From: Sphingomonas sp. JC676
GTDB taxonomy: Bacteria; Pseudomonadota; Alphaproteobacteria; Sphingomonadales; Sphingomonadaceae
Direction: 5' to 3'
Assembly (NCBI RefSeq): GCF_014489075.1
Contig: NZ_JACTGR010000002.1
Location: 682,001 to 746,000 of the forward strand
DNA length: 64,000 bases
Of the stretch, positions 1 to 8,055 are shown piece after piece (positions within the stretch are counted from its first letter, which is position 1; the number at the start of each line of letters is the position of its first letter). Made by a program: the position numbers and the translations under genes. The notes under the pieces are model-generated. The model saw only the letters and a list, made by a program, of their open reading frames with translations, had not been told where the DNA came from and made no database searches.

Positions 1-70
1 CCAGCGCATCGCATTTGGCGCGTGAGGTCGTGCCGGAATCGGGATTGGTGATGAACCAGAGTTTTTCCAT
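1..70 (-). CDS. Diacylglycerol/lipid kinase-like protein, N-terminal end only
   Basis: The reverse strand opens with ATG at 70 and reads MEKLWFITNPDSGTTS before running off the left edge. A short beta strand followed by an N-P-x-S-G-like turn is how the diacylglycerol/sphingosine-kinase catalytic domain usually starts (the NP.SG phosphate-binding turn). An in-frame stop lies about 50 bases upstream of the ATG and no other start codon falls between, so the start is firm if the gene is real. Only 23 codons are visible, so the family call is tentative. Confidence 0.4.
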   Translation of the reverse strand, partial: MEKLWFITNPDSGTTSRAKCDAL

Positions 71-124
71 CGCCGGCCAACGCGCGAGCGCGGATTTGGT
101 CGCTTCCCAAGCGTAACGATTTTG

Positions 125-1078
125 CTACGCGGTCGTCACGAATTCCCGCGTCTCCGCGCGCAGCGCCGCAACGTCCCGCTTGGGCGGCGCGCCGAACAGA
201 CGACGATATTCGCGACTGAACTGGGTCGAGCTCTCATAGCCAACCCGAAGCGCTGCGCTGCCCGCGTCGATCGACTCGCTCAGCATCACCCGCCGCGCCT
301 CGTGGAGCCGTAGATGCTTCTGGTACTGAAGTGGGCTCATCCCGGTCAGCGCGCGGAAATGGTGGTGCAGCGTCGACACGCCCATCGCCGCCACATCCGC
401 AAGTGTCTCCACTCGCACGGGCGAGACATAGTTCTCGCGCAGCCAGGCGATCACCCGCGCGGCGCGATTCGCCTGCGTGCCGAGCGACACCGTCTGGCGC
501 AGCCGCGCGCCGGTGGGTCCGGTCAGCAAGCGGTAGAGTATCTCGCGCTCGATTATCCGGCCCAGAATGGCGATGTCGTGCGGTGTCTCAAGCAGACCGA
601 TCAGCCGGTTGACGGCGTCGAGCAGCTCGAGCGTGGCCGGGCCCGTCGCCATCGCCGTGCCCGCGCCGGCCGTATCGATCGCCGCCAAATCGATATCGGC
701 GATCAGGTCCCGCGCCGCTTCAAGATCTAGCTTGAGCATGATCGAGAGAAAAGGTTCGTCCAGACGCGCATCGAGCACGCAGGAGATGGTCGGCATGTCC
801 ACCGCCGTCAGCAGGAAGCGCGACGCGTCGTAGAAATGGGTCTCGTCTCCCACCATCGCGCGCTTGCGACCGCGCACGATCACGGCGAGGCTGGGCTCGT
901 AGATCGTGGCGTTGGCGGGATCGTAGCCCGTGCAGCGATACAGGTTCAGTCGCTCGATCGCCGTGCCATTCTCTCCGCTAGCATTGAGCAGCCGCTCTAT
1001 CCGCGCGCCCATCGTCGCGCGCAGGTCGGCGGTTTCTGCACGGCGATTGGCGTCGGACTCGTCGGAGGAAATCAGCAT
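125..1078 (-). CDS. AraC family transcriptional regulator
   Basis: 317-residue regulator. The N-terminal two-thirds matches the AraC_N-type effector domain (strings such as YEPSLAVIVRGRKRA near the start). The last ~100 residues carry the double helix-turn-helix, including LADVAAMGVSTLHHHFRALT and the second-helix signature RVGYESSTQFSREYRRLFG. The reading frame is open to 1144, but ATG at 1078 starts the recognisable protein (MLISSDESDANRR) and the upstream part looks non-coding. It is divergent from the zinc alcohol dehydrogenase at 1225, the usual arrangement for an AraC activator and its target, so it probably responds to an aldehyde or similar signal and controls that gene. The effector is inferred only. 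Confidence 0.9.
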   Translation of the reverse strand: MLISSDESDANRRAETADLRATMGARIERLLNASGENGTAIERLNLYRCTGYDPANATIYEPSLAVIVRGRKRAMVGDETHFYDASRFLLTAVDMPTISCVLDARLDEPFLSIMLKLDLEAARDLIADIDLAAIDTAGAGTAMATGPATLELLDAVNRLIGLLETPHDIAILGRIIEREILYRLLTGPTGARLRQTVSLGTQANRAARVIAWLRENYVSPVRVETLADVAAMGVSTLHHHFRALTGMSPLQYQKHLRLHEARRVMLSESIDAGSAALRVGYESSTQFSREYRRLFGAPPKRDVAALRAETREFVTTA

Positions 1079-1170
1079 GCACCCTATGTAGGCGCTATCG
1101 GTAGCAAGGCGACCGGTTTCGCGCCGCGCCAGAGGATCGGGCAAGAAAGCGGCAGGATCGAGCTACCGCG

Positions 1171-1200
1171 CGGCGCTCCGCCGCCTGTAGAGGAGCGCCG
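1171..1200. promoter_or_regulatory. 9-bp inverted repeat in the AraC/alcohol dehydrogenase intergenic region
   Basis: CGGCGCTCC (1171-1179) and GGAGCGCCG (1192-1200) are perfect inverted copies separated by 12 bases, 24 bases before the dehydrogenase start. It could be a protein-binding site or a leader hairpin. AraC proteins more often bind direct repeats, so the role is unproven. Confidence 0.4.
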
Positions 1201-1224
1201 TTCCCTCAACCCGGAGCCTCCCCC

Positions 1225-2277
1225 ATGCAAACCGTGGGTTATGCGGCCCAGACCGCAGACACTCCGCTCGCGCCTTTCGCCTTCGAGCGCCGCGAGCTTC
1301 GCCCCAACGACGTCGCGATCGAGATTCTCTATTGCGGCGTCTGCCATTCGGACCTTCACCAGGCGCGCAACGACTGGGGCGGCAGCACCTATCCGCTCGT
1401 CCCCGGCCACGAGATCGTCGGCCGCGTGATCGGCACCGGGGCTGACGTCACGCTCTACAAGAAGGGCGACAAGGTCGCCGTCGGCTGCATCGTCGACAGC
1501 TGCCAGCATTGCGACCAGTGCCACGCGGGCGAAGAGCAGATGTGCCGCAACACCGTCACCCAGACCTATAACGGCCAGGACCGCATCACCGGCGAGACCA
1601 CCTATGGTGGCTATTCGCGCCACATCGTCGTCCGCGAGGAATTCGTCCTCTCGATCCCCGACGCGCTGGACCTGGCCAAGGCAGCCCCGCTGCTATGCGC
1701 AGGGATCACCACTTGGTCGCCGCTGCGCACCTGGGGCGTCGGCCCGGGCAGCCGCGTCGGCGTGATCGGCCTGGGCGGGCTCGGCCATATGGCGGTCAAG
1801 CTGGCCTATGCGATGGGTGCGCACGTCACCGTGATCAGCCGCAACGACGCCAAGAAGGCGGACGCGCTCGCGCTCGGCGCCGAGGCGCTGCTGGTGTCGG
1901 CCGATGCGGACGCGATGGCGGCCGCGGCGAGCAGCTTTGACCTGATCATCGACACGATCCCGGTCCGCCACGACGTGACGCCGTACATGCCGCTGCTCGA
2001 CATCGACGCGACCCTGGTGATCGTCGGGCAGCTCGGCCCGATCGACGAGACCAGCACCTTACCGTTCCTGATGGGCCGGCGTCGACTTTCGGGCTCGCCG
2101 ATCGGCGGCATCGCCGAGACGCAGGAGATGCTCGATTTCTGCGCGCGGATGAACATCCTGCCCGAATGCGAGATGATCGCGATCCAGGACATCAACCACG
2201 CCTTCGAACGCATGGAGCGCGCCGATGTCCGCTATCGCTTCGTGATCGACATGGCGTCGATGCCGGAAGCCGCCTGA
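1225..2277 (+). CDS. Zinc-dependent NAD(P)-linked alcohol dehydrogenase (YahK/cinnamyl-alcohol type)
   Basis: 350-residue medium-chain dehydrogenase that would interconvert primary alcohols and aldehydes. Catalytic zinc ligands are visible as GVCHSD (Cys40) and PGHE (His62). The structural zinc site is the four-cysteine cluster CQHCDQCHAGEEQMC around residues 94-108. The nucleotide-binding fold has GLGGLG at 182-187. The arrangement matches the YahK/AdhA subgroup of cinnamyl-alcohol-like dehydrogenases, usually NADPH-dependent. Length is normal for the family. It is transcribed away from the AraC regulator at 125-1078, its likely controller. A GGAG Shine-Dalgarno sequence lies before the ATG. 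Confidence 0.93.
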   Translation: MQTVGYAAQTADTPLAPFAFERRELRPNDVAIEILYCGVCHSDLHQARNDWGGSTYPLVPGHEIVGRVIGTGADVTLYKKGDKVAVGCIVDSCQHCDQCHAGEEQMCRNTVTQTYNGQDRITGETTYGGYSRHIVVREEFVLSIPDALDLAKAAPLLCAGITTWSPLRTWGVGPGSRVGVIGLGGLGHMAVKLAYAMGAHVTVISRNDAKKADALALGAEALLVSADADAMAAAASSFDLIIDTIPVRHDVTPYMPLLDIDATLVIVGQLGPIDETSTLPFLMGRRRLSGSPIGGIAETQEMLDFCARMNILPECEMIAIQDINHAFERMERADVRYRFVIDMASMPEAA

Positions 2278-2288
2278 CCCTGCCCGGT

Positions 2289-2321
2289 CCCGGTCGGCGC
2301 GCGAGCCGTTGACCGACCGGG
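2289..2321. terminator. Terminator-like hairpin after the alcohol dehydrogenase
   Basis: CCCGGTCGG (2289-2297) pairs perfectly with CCGACCGGG (2313-2321) across a 15-base loop, 12 bases after the stop codon. There is no T-run, so it may act as a bidirectional or Rho-assisted end between convergent genes. Confidence 0.45.
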
Positions 2322-2448
2322 GAGCGGGCCCTTGGCCCCTCTGCGCGGCGCTTTGCTTGATGGGCGACATGGTCGAGCGCACCGCGGGTTCATCCAGAGA
2401 AACGCGCTCTTTGCGACCAATGACAACATCAGGGAATAGATGGATCCG

Positions 2449-3540
2449 CTACTGGATCAGGGACCTGACGAAACGCCTGATCCGGACTCCGGGACGATGG
2501 CGCTCTATATCGATCAGGTTGGCGCGCGGTTTCGTCGAGATCAGGCCAGCGATCCTCGAGAAGGTTGAGCTGGCAGGGAAGATCAGATAGTCACATTCGG
2601 CGAGCAGATACATATCGATCAGCCCTTCCACCGCGTTCTGCAGCCGATCGGGACAGTTCGTATTTTGGTGCATCGGCGCGCCGTCTTCCGGGAACCATTT
2701 GGCCGTGCTCAGGACCCGATCGTAGCGCCGTCGCACGAGCTCCTCGGCTCGCCGGTTGTCGGTCGCCAGGAAGATCGTGGCTGCCGGATGCCGCGCGCGA
2801 AGCTGCGCGAGATGACGTAGCGAAGCCGTGACCGAGGTACGTCGGTCGGTATTGCGGATATGAACTCCTATCACACCGCCCGAGAAGTGCGCAGCAGCGA
2901 AAGCGTCTACCTGACGACGTATTGCGGGGGCTAAAGTGATGTGATCCCGCAGCACGCGCGCGATGATCTGGTCGTCGGATAGGTCGCGCCACGATGCCCA
3001 GGCGCCGTCGAGGTGCGGTCGGAGCCGCCGGATATGCGCATCATAGCTCCAGAACATCGCATAGCGTTCGGGATGGTCGAGCCTGCCGAGATCGATGGAA
3101 TAGCGGCGCCACAGCGTCGCACTGCTGTGATCACCACCGTCGAAATCGTCGACCATCTTGTCGGCGGTCTCGCTCAGCCGGCTGATCCAGCGCGTCGGTG
3201 CGACTGAAGTCTCGTCGAAGTCGGGCAAGGCGACCACGCTGTCTTTGCATTCGAATAGGCGATGGAAGACGTTCGATCCGTCATGGGAATAGGTATAGTC
3301 GCACCAGTCGGGTACGAACGCGCGACCGCTGAGTTGTGCATAGAGCCACGCGGTTGCCGCTGCGAGCATGCGGTTGCCGAGCCCGGCTTTGCCCTTGACG
3401 CACAGATATCTGTTGGGCTGCTGAGCAGCCACCCCGTTACCCGTCAGGCCATGCGTCGTGAGCGAAGCGACACTGGCGGAGCCCTCGCTACGCCAGATAT
3501 TCAAAGAGACGCGATCCCCGCATCCCGGGCTCCGACGCAT
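2449..3540 (-). CDS. NodZ/GT23-like fucosyltransferase family protein
   Basis: 363-residue protein. An N-terminal GKAGLGNRMLAAATAW (about 50-65) resembles the opening of NodZ-type fucosyltransferases. GVHIRNTD (225-232) matches the GVHxRxTD GDP-fucose-binding signature of GT23/NodZ and O-fucosyltransferase folds. FLATDN (257-262) and PASSTFSR (about 322-329) correspond to later conserved blocks of that fold. A role in fucosylating a surface glycan is inferred; the acceptor is unknown. No signal peptide is visible. It stands alone next to an integrase remnant and tRNA-Gly, so it may be horizontally acquired cargo. The ATG at 3540 is the longest choice; a GTG eleven codons in is also possible. 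Confidence 0.65.
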   Translation of the reverse strand: MRRSPGCGDRVSLNIWRSEGSASVASLTTHGLTGNGVAAQQPNRYLCVKGKAGLGNRMLAAATAWLYAQLSGRAFVPDWCDYTYSHDGSNVFHRLFECKDSVVALPDFDETSVAPTRWISRLSETADKMVDDFDGGDHSSATLWRRYSIDLGRLDHPERYAMFWSYDAHIRRLRPHLDGAWASWRDLSDDQIIARVLRDHITLAPAIRRQVDAFAAAHFSGGVIGVHIRNTDRRTSVTASLRHLAQLRARHPAATIFLATDNRRAEELVRRRYDRVLSTAKWFPEDGAPMHQNTNCPDRLQNAVEGLIDMYLLAECDYLIFPASSTFSRIAGLISTKPRANLIDIERHRPGVRIRRFVRSLIQ

Positions 3541-3730
3541 CGAGCGCTCGCCTTCGAAAAGACATATGCGCGTGATGACGACTTTGGCATGCCTACCCCG
3601 GATCGGACAGAAGTCTTGGTAATGGATGGAAAGCTGCCGCCGGCATCTCTAACCGTCAATCCCGCGAATCCGAGAAGGTCCACTATGGCACACTCGGCTC
3701 CTCTTTGCTGCCGGACTGGAATCAGCCACT

Positions 3731-3981
3731 TGGACCAGCGGCGGATTTGGCGGGGTCTTCAATCGGATTCGTGATCTGACATCTGCATGATTTGAGGGGA
3801 AGCATTCCGCACGCGTTTGATTCTGGTCGGCCAGGCCGATGAAGAAGCTGCCGATATCATGGGCTGGTCACGCGATCAGATGGCCGGGATCCGTCGAACC
3901 TATGTTGACCAAAGTCGCGTTATCGTGGCAATCGGCGAGCGCATCGCTGCAGGCGGTGTAAACCAGACTGTAACCGCTTGA
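3731..3981 (+). pseudogene. Tyrosine recombinase (phage-type integrase) C-terminal remnant
   Basis: Joining reading frames gives a recognisable integrase tail. WTSGGFGGVFNRIRDL comes first (3731 onward), then in another frame H-D-L-R-G, the His-x-x-Arg box of tyrosine recombinases. After a further one-base shift the frame reads TRLILVGQADEEAADIMGWS, then RRTYVDQSRVIVAIGERIAA, ending at TGA 3979-3981. The N-terminal domain and the first catalytic Arg are absent, a block before the HxxR box is deleted, and at least one frameshift is present, so it cannot be functional. It ends 38 bases before tRNA-Gly(CCC), a common kind of integration target, and marks a decayed mobile element. Confidence 0.7.
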
Positions 3982-4019
3982 ACGGCGAAGGCTAAAAACC
4001 GACGCTTTTGCAACGGATT

Positions 4020-4093
4020 GCGGGTGTAGCTCAATGGTAGAGCAGAAGCTTCCCAAGCTTACGACGAGGGTTCGATTCCCTTCACCCGCTCCA
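4020..4093 (+). tRNA. tRNA-Gly (anticodon CCC)
   Basis: A 74-base cloverleaf. The acceptor stem GCGGGTG pairs with CACCCGC; the D arm is GCTC/GAGC; the anticodon loop TTCCCAA carries CCC; the T arm is GAGGG-TTCGATT-CCCTT; and the 3' CCA is encoded at 4091-4093. It reads GGG glycine codons. It is preceded by an integrase remnant, so the tRNA probably served as, or lies beside, an attachment site. Confidence 0.96.
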
Positions 4094-4240
4094 GCCTTCC
4101 ATGGCGATACGGGCGTGCTTCCCGTCACCCGCTTACCCCTTCATCTAGGCGCCAAGGGCTGGTCGGCGCGGCAGACGAAACGAGCCTGCCTAGGTCCCTG
4201 AATCGCGATTGAATACGTATCGCGCAACAAAAGGGATATT

Positions 4241-4438
4241 ATGCTGTTGATCATCGCCCTTCCCTTCCTGTTTTTTTCGGTAACGGGTTTGATTTACGCT
4301 GTAGAGCGGCGGCGACATTATTCCGCTGCGCATGTATTCTCGCTGTTCTTCTACTCTTTCGTGGGTCTGGTGATAGGTTTGACTTTGACTATCGCCTATT
4401 TTCTGACTGATCCTATTTTCCATCCGGTCTTGCCATAG
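4241..4438 (+). CDS. Small hypothetical membrane protein (65 aa)
   Basis: No family is recognised. The 65-residue product has two strongly hydrophobic stretches, about 2-20 (MLLIIALPFLFFSVTGLIYA) and 32-58, separated by a basic ERRRH segment, giving a two-pass membrane hairpin. A good Shine-Dalgarno AAGGGA sits five bases before the ATG. The coding stretch is clearly richer in A and T than its surroundings and follows tRNA-Gly(CCC), so it may belong to the same acquired patch as the integrase remnant. Confidence 0.5.
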   Translation: MLLIIALPFLFFSVTGLIYAVERRRHYSAAHVFSLFFYSFVGLVIGLTLTIAYFLTDPIFHPVLP

Positions 4439-4669
4439 GCCGCGCGCTTGATGTCCTCGGGCGCGATCGTCCGTCCGCTCCAGATCCACCGCATCATCCC
4501 GACGCCCAAAGCGATCGGCTGCGTAGACCTACGGGTTGAGGGTAGGATTGACGAAGCCCCGCGCCTTGCGACAGGAAGGGCAGGTGTTGCCCAACACAAT
4601 TCCGGGGTCGAACAAAGGTTGATACCTTTCATCTGCTCCAATCTTTCACCTGGGCATGGAGCCAGCTTG

Positions 4670-6064
4670 ATGCGTCACGTCGCGGCCTTTCTCGCAGTGG
4701 CGCTCGCCGCTATTCCTGCCGCCCATGCCCAGACCAATCCGGAAGCAGAAGCGCAGGCGCTCGATCTGCTCAAGCGCGGCATCGCCTTCCGCACCGTCGC
4801 CGGACCGGGCAACCAGACCTTCGAATATGCCACCTATCTGAAGTCGGTGCTGGTCGCCGGAGGCTTTGCCGACGCCGATGTCCAGGTCGAGAAGCTCGGC
4901 GACACGGCGTGGCTCGCTGCGCGCTATCGTGGCACCGGCAAGGCGAAGAATGGTGCCAAGCCGATCCTGATCTCGGGCCATATGGACGTGGTCGAGGCCA
5001 AGCCCGCCGACTGGACCCGCGATCCGTTCACCCCGGTGGTCGAGAACGGCTATATCTTCGGCCGCGGCGCGACCGACATGAAGTACGACCTCTCGACCAC
5101 GGTCGCGAGCCTGATCCAGCTGAAGCGCGAGGGCTACAAGCCCGGCCGCGACATATTGCTGCTCCTCTCGGGCGACGAGGAGACATGGATGAAGACCACC
5201 GCGATCCTCTCCGACAAGTTCCACGACGCTGAGCTGCTGATCAACATCGACGGCGGCGGCGGCGGGCTGGACGAAAGCGGCAAGCCGACGATCTTCGGGC
5301 TCCAGGGCGCCGAGAAGACCTATGCCGATTACGAGATCACCTTCACCAATCCCGGCGGCCATTCGAGCGCCCCGCGCAAGGAGAATGCGATCTACTCGCT
5401 CGCCCGCGCGCTCGACCGGATCGGCAATTTCGAGTTCCCCGGCCAAGTCAACGAGATCACCAAGGCAAGCTTCCTCGCCGGCGCCAAGACCGCAAGCGAT
5501 CCGAAGATCGCCGATGCGATGCGCCGCTTCGCCGCCAATCCGCAGGATGCCGAGGCCCGCGCTGTGCTCAGCGCCGAGCCGGGCCTGATCGGCCAGACCG
5601 GCACGACCTGCGTCGCGACCATGGTCAATGCCGGCCACGCGACCAACGCGCTGCCCCAGCGCGCCACCGCGAACATCAATTGCCGCATCTTCCCGGGCGT
5701 CTCGGTCGACTCGGTCCGGGACAAATTGGCCGAGCTCGTCGGCGATCCCCAGGCCAAGGTCGTCCGGCTCGAGAGCGGCTCGGTCCCCAGCGACGCCTCG
5801 CCGCTCCGCCCCGATCTGATGAAGATCGTCAGCGACGCGGTCCATGCCCGCTTCCCGGATGTGCCGGTGGTACCGGTGATGTCGGCCGGCGCGACCGACA
5901 GCATGTGGTTCCGCAACAAGGGCGTGCCCAGCTACGGCGCCTCGCCGATCTTCATGAAGGACAGCGACAGCTTCTCGCACGGCCTGAACGAGCGCACGCC
6001 CTTGAGCGAAATCGCGCCGTCGATCGTCTATTACAAGCGCGTGCTCAAGGAGCTGACCAAGTAG
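4670..6064 (+). CDS. Secreted M20 family metallopeptidase
   Basis: 464 residues from ATG 4670, which has GGAG eight bases upstream; the frame is open further upstream but unlike protein. A signal peptide (MRHVAAFLAVALAAIPAAHA) predicts export. Zinc-site motifs of the M20 (ArgE/DapE/carboxypeptidase G2) family are present: SGHMDVV with His and Asp, GRGATDMK, SGDEET with the catalytic Glu, and NIDGGG. The dimerisation domain starts at NPGGHSSAPRKENAI. It probably hydrolyses peptides or N-acyl amino acids in the periplasm; the substrate is not predictable. Its last 20 bases overlap the convergent tetR gene. Confidence 0.9.
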   Translation: MRHVAAFLAVALAAIPAAHAQTNPEAEAQALDLLKRGIAFRTVAGPGNQTFEYATYLKSVLVAGGFADADVQVEKLGDTAWLAARYRGTGKAKNGAKPILISGHMDVVEAKPADWTRDPFTPVVENGYIFGRGATDMKYDLSTTVASLIQLKREGYKPGRDILLLLSGDEETWMKTTAILSDKFHDAELLINIDGGGGGLDESGKPTIFGLQGAEKTYADYEITFTNPGGHSSAPRKENAIYSLARALDRIGNFEFPGQVNEITKASFLAGAKTASDPKIADAMRRFAANPQDAEARAVLSAEPGLIGQTGTTCVATMVNAGHATNALPQRATANINCRIFPGVSVDSVRDKLAELVGDPQAKVVRLESGSVPSDASPLRPDLMKIVSDAVHARFPDVPVVPVMSAGATDSMWFRNKGVPSYGASPIFMKDSDSFSHGLNERTPLSEIAPSIVYYKRVLKELTK

Positions 6065-6659
6065 CGCCGTCCAGCAGCGCAGCGATCCAGCGGCCTGCGA
6101 TTCCGCTCGCTTCCTCAGGCGTGAACACGCCGGGCGCGAGGCACAGTTCGAGCCAGAGCCCGTCGACCAAAGCGGTCAGCCCGATCGCGGCAAGCCGCAC
6201 CGCGCCGGCGTCGACGCCGCATTCGCCGAGCAACGCCGCGATCCCCGCGCGATAGTCGGCATAGATCTCGCCGTGCAGCGCATCCATTGCGGGATTGGTC
6301 TTGGCCAGGCTCCAGAAGGCGATCCAGGTCGCGAGCAACCGCGGATCGGCGATCGGATCGCCGAAGCTCGCCGTCACATAGGCCATCAACCGCGGGCGCG
6401 GGTCCGGCCCCGCCGCCTCGACGGATGCCGCCAGCGCCGCGCGCACCCGCTCGCCAGTCCAGCGATACGTCTCTGCGATCAGCGCATCGATTCCGTCGAA
6501 ATAGTGACGCAGCAGCCCCGGCGACACGCCCGCTTCGGTCGAGATCGTCCGCACCGAGACGCCCGCAGCTCCCAGTTCGGCGAGGACCTTGGCGGTTGCC
6601 GCAATCAGGCTCGCGCGACGCTCGTCAGGTTCGGCGCGGGTAAAGGCGGTGCGGGTCAT
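6045..6659 (-). CDS. TetR family repressor (BetI-like)
   Basis: 204 residues from ATG 6659, preceded by AAAGGA; the open frame extends to 6692 but lacks that site. The N-terminal helix-turn-helix is LAELGAAGVSVRTISTEAG followed by SPGLLRHYFDGIDAL. The C-terminal helices resemble the BetI group (ATWIAFWSLAKTNPAMDALH). It is divergent from the Rieske oxygenase at 6739, and a 22-bp palindrome at 6702-6723 sits between them. The simplest reading is that it represses both itself and the oxygenase/oxidoreductase operon until a substrate, perhaps an amine or betaine-like compound, binds. Confidence 0.9.
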   Translation of the reverse strand: MTRTAFTRAEPDERRASLIAATAKVLAELGAAGVSVRTISTEAGVSPGLLRHYFDGIDALIAETYRWTGERVRAALAASVEAAGPDPRPRLMAYVTASFGDPIADPRLLATWIAFWSLAKTNPAMDALHGEIYADYRAGIAALLGECGVDAGAVRLAAIGLTALVDGLWLELCLAPGVFTPEEASGIAGRWIAALLDGATWSAP

Positions 6660-6701
6660 CGCGTCCTTTCTACACGTCGCAGGCTTGCCCAACAGCCTAT
6701 G

Positions 6702-6723
6702 TTGTTATACGATCGTACAACAA
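6702..6723. promoter_or_regulatory. Predicted TetR operator (22-bp palindrome)
   Basis: Arms TTGTTATACG (6702-6711) and CGTACAACAA (6714-6723) are inverted copies matching at 9 of 10 positions around a central AT. The site lies between divergent tetR (start 6659) and the Rieske gene (start 6739). Symmetry and location fit a TetR dimer site covering both promoters. Confidence 0.7.
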
Positions 6724-6738
6724 ATATCGGGGACGCAT

Positions 6739-7920
6739 ATGGCACATCGGTTCGCGGGGGTCGCGGCGACTATCGATGCCGACGACAATGTCAGCCTGCC
6801 CGGCTGGCTCTACACCGATGCCGAGTTCCTCGATGCCGAGATCGAGCGGGTGCTGCGCCCGTCCTGGCAGATCGTCTGCCACGAGAGCGATATCGCCGCC
6901 CCGGGCGACTACCACACGCTCGATTATGTCGGCGAAAGCGTCATCGCGATCCGCGGCACCGACGGTCAGGTCCGCGCCTTCGCCAATGTCTGCCGCCACC
7001 GCGCGATGCGACTGGTCGAAGGACCCACGGGCTGCGCGAAGAAGCTGGTCTGCCCATATCACGCCTGGACCTACGAGGCCGACGGCCGGCTGAGCGGCGT
7101 GCCCTTCCGCGCCGATTATCCCGGGCTCGATCCGGCGCAGCATGGTCTCGCGCCCGTGGACGTCGAAATCTGGCGCGGCTTCGTCTTCGTCCGCCTCGTC
7201 GACAATGGAGGCCCCACGGTCGCCCAGATGATGGCGCCCTATGACGACGAGATCGCGCCCTATCGCTTCGAGGAGATGCGGACGATCAGTCCGGTCCGCA
7301 CCCGCCGCCGCCCGGTTAACTGGAAGAATGTCGGCGACAATTATTCGGACGGGCTCCACATCCCCGTCGCGCATCCCGGCCTCACCCGGTTGTTCGGCAG
7401 GAGCTATGCGATCGAGGCGCAGCCCTGGGTCGATCGCATGTCGGGCGAGTTGACCGATCGCCCCGGCAATTTCTGGGAAGACGTCTACCGCAAGCATCTG
7501 CCGCGCGCGGCGCATCTGCCCGAGGCCAACCAGCGGCTCTGGCTCTACTACAAGCTCTGGCCCAACCAGGCGTTCGACCTCTACGCCGACCAGATCGACT
7601 TCATGCAGTGGCTGCCGGTCAGCCCCACCGAATGCGTGCTGCGCGAGATGGCCTTCGCCCTGCCCGACGATCGTCGTGAGATGAAGCTGGTCCGCTACGC
7701 CAACTGGCGGATCAACCGCATGGTCAACGCCGAGGACACCTGGCTGATCACCCGTGTCCAGCAGGGCATGGCCTCGCGCAGCTACACGATGGGCCCGCTC
7801 GGCGAGAGCGAGGTCTGCCTGCGCAGCTTCGCCCGGAAGATCCGCGCGCTGATCCCGGAGGCGCGGTTGCCGACGCCGCCGGCGCCGGGATGGTCGCGGC
7901 GGCCGCGGGCGGTGGACTAG
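6739..7920 (+). CDS. Rieske non-heme iron oxygenase, alpha subunit
   Basis: 393 residues from ATG 6739, preceded by GGGGA. The Rieske [2Fe-2S] site is Cys85-x-His87 ... Cys105-x2-His108. The mononuclear iron site is D-N-Y-S-D-G-L-H-I-P-V-A-H, giving His207 and His212, with Asp204 as the usual electron-bridging residue. Carnitine oxygenase CntA has Glu at the bridge, so this is not an ordinary CntA. It would hydroxylate or demethylate a small aromatic or quaternary-amine substrate with electrons from a reductase not encoded nearby. It shares direction with the FAD oxidoreductase at 8056 and is probably controlled by the divergent TetR. Confidence 0.9.
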   Translation: MAHRFAGVAATIDADDNVSLPGWLYTDAEFLDAEIERVLRPSWQIVCHESDIAAPGDYHTLDYVGESVIAIRGTDGQVRAFANVCRHRAMRLVEGPTGCAKKLVCPYHAWTYEADGRLSGVPFRADYPGLDPAQHGLAPVDVEIWRGFVFVRLVDNGGPTVAQMMAPYDDEIAPYRFEEMRTISPVRTRRRPVNWKNVGDNYSDGLHIPVAHPGLTRLFGRSYAIEAQPWVDRMSGELTDRPGNFWEDVYRKHLPRAAHLPEANQRLWLYYKLWPNQAFDLYADQIDFMQWLPVSPTECVLREMAFALPDDRREMKLVRYANWRINRMVNAEDTWLITRVQQGMASRSYTMGPLGESEVCLRSFARKIRALIPEARLPTPPAPGWSRRPRAVD

Positions 7921-7926
7921 ACTTCT

Positions 7927-8036
7927 CCCCCTCCCGCTTGCGGGAGGGGGCCGGGGGGGGGGCGCCCGCCCTCCGCGAGCGATCCGGGGTTGGATAGCGG
8001 GCGCCCTCCCCCAACCCCTCCCGCAAGCGGGAGGGG
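7927..8036. repeat. Composite GC-rich palindromic repeat between two operon genes
   Basis: Two perfect hairpins flank the element: CCCCCTCCCGC-TT-GCGGGAGGGGG (7927-7950) and CCCCTCCCGC-AA-GCGGGAGGGG (8015-8036). Inside, GGGGGCGCCCGC pairs with GCGGGCGCCC about 30 bases away. The outer units share their core, so the whole can fold as a cruciform. This is a repetitive extragenic palindrome, not a coding stretch. Confidence 0.75.
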
Positions 8037-8055
8037 AGCGAAAGAAAAGCGAAAC

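Noticed and set aside
3868..4128. 86-aa frame on the minus strand with a GNRTL-SLGSFCSTIELHP-like middle
   Set aside because: It is the exact antisense of tRNA-Gly; this peptide pattern is a typical artefact of tRNA genes.
4439..4669. Minus-strand pieces resembling a zinc-ribbon end (CPSCRKARGFVNP) before the M20 peptidase
   Set aside because: Too short, frames interrupted, no start codon or ribosome site; only a hint of a decayed gene.
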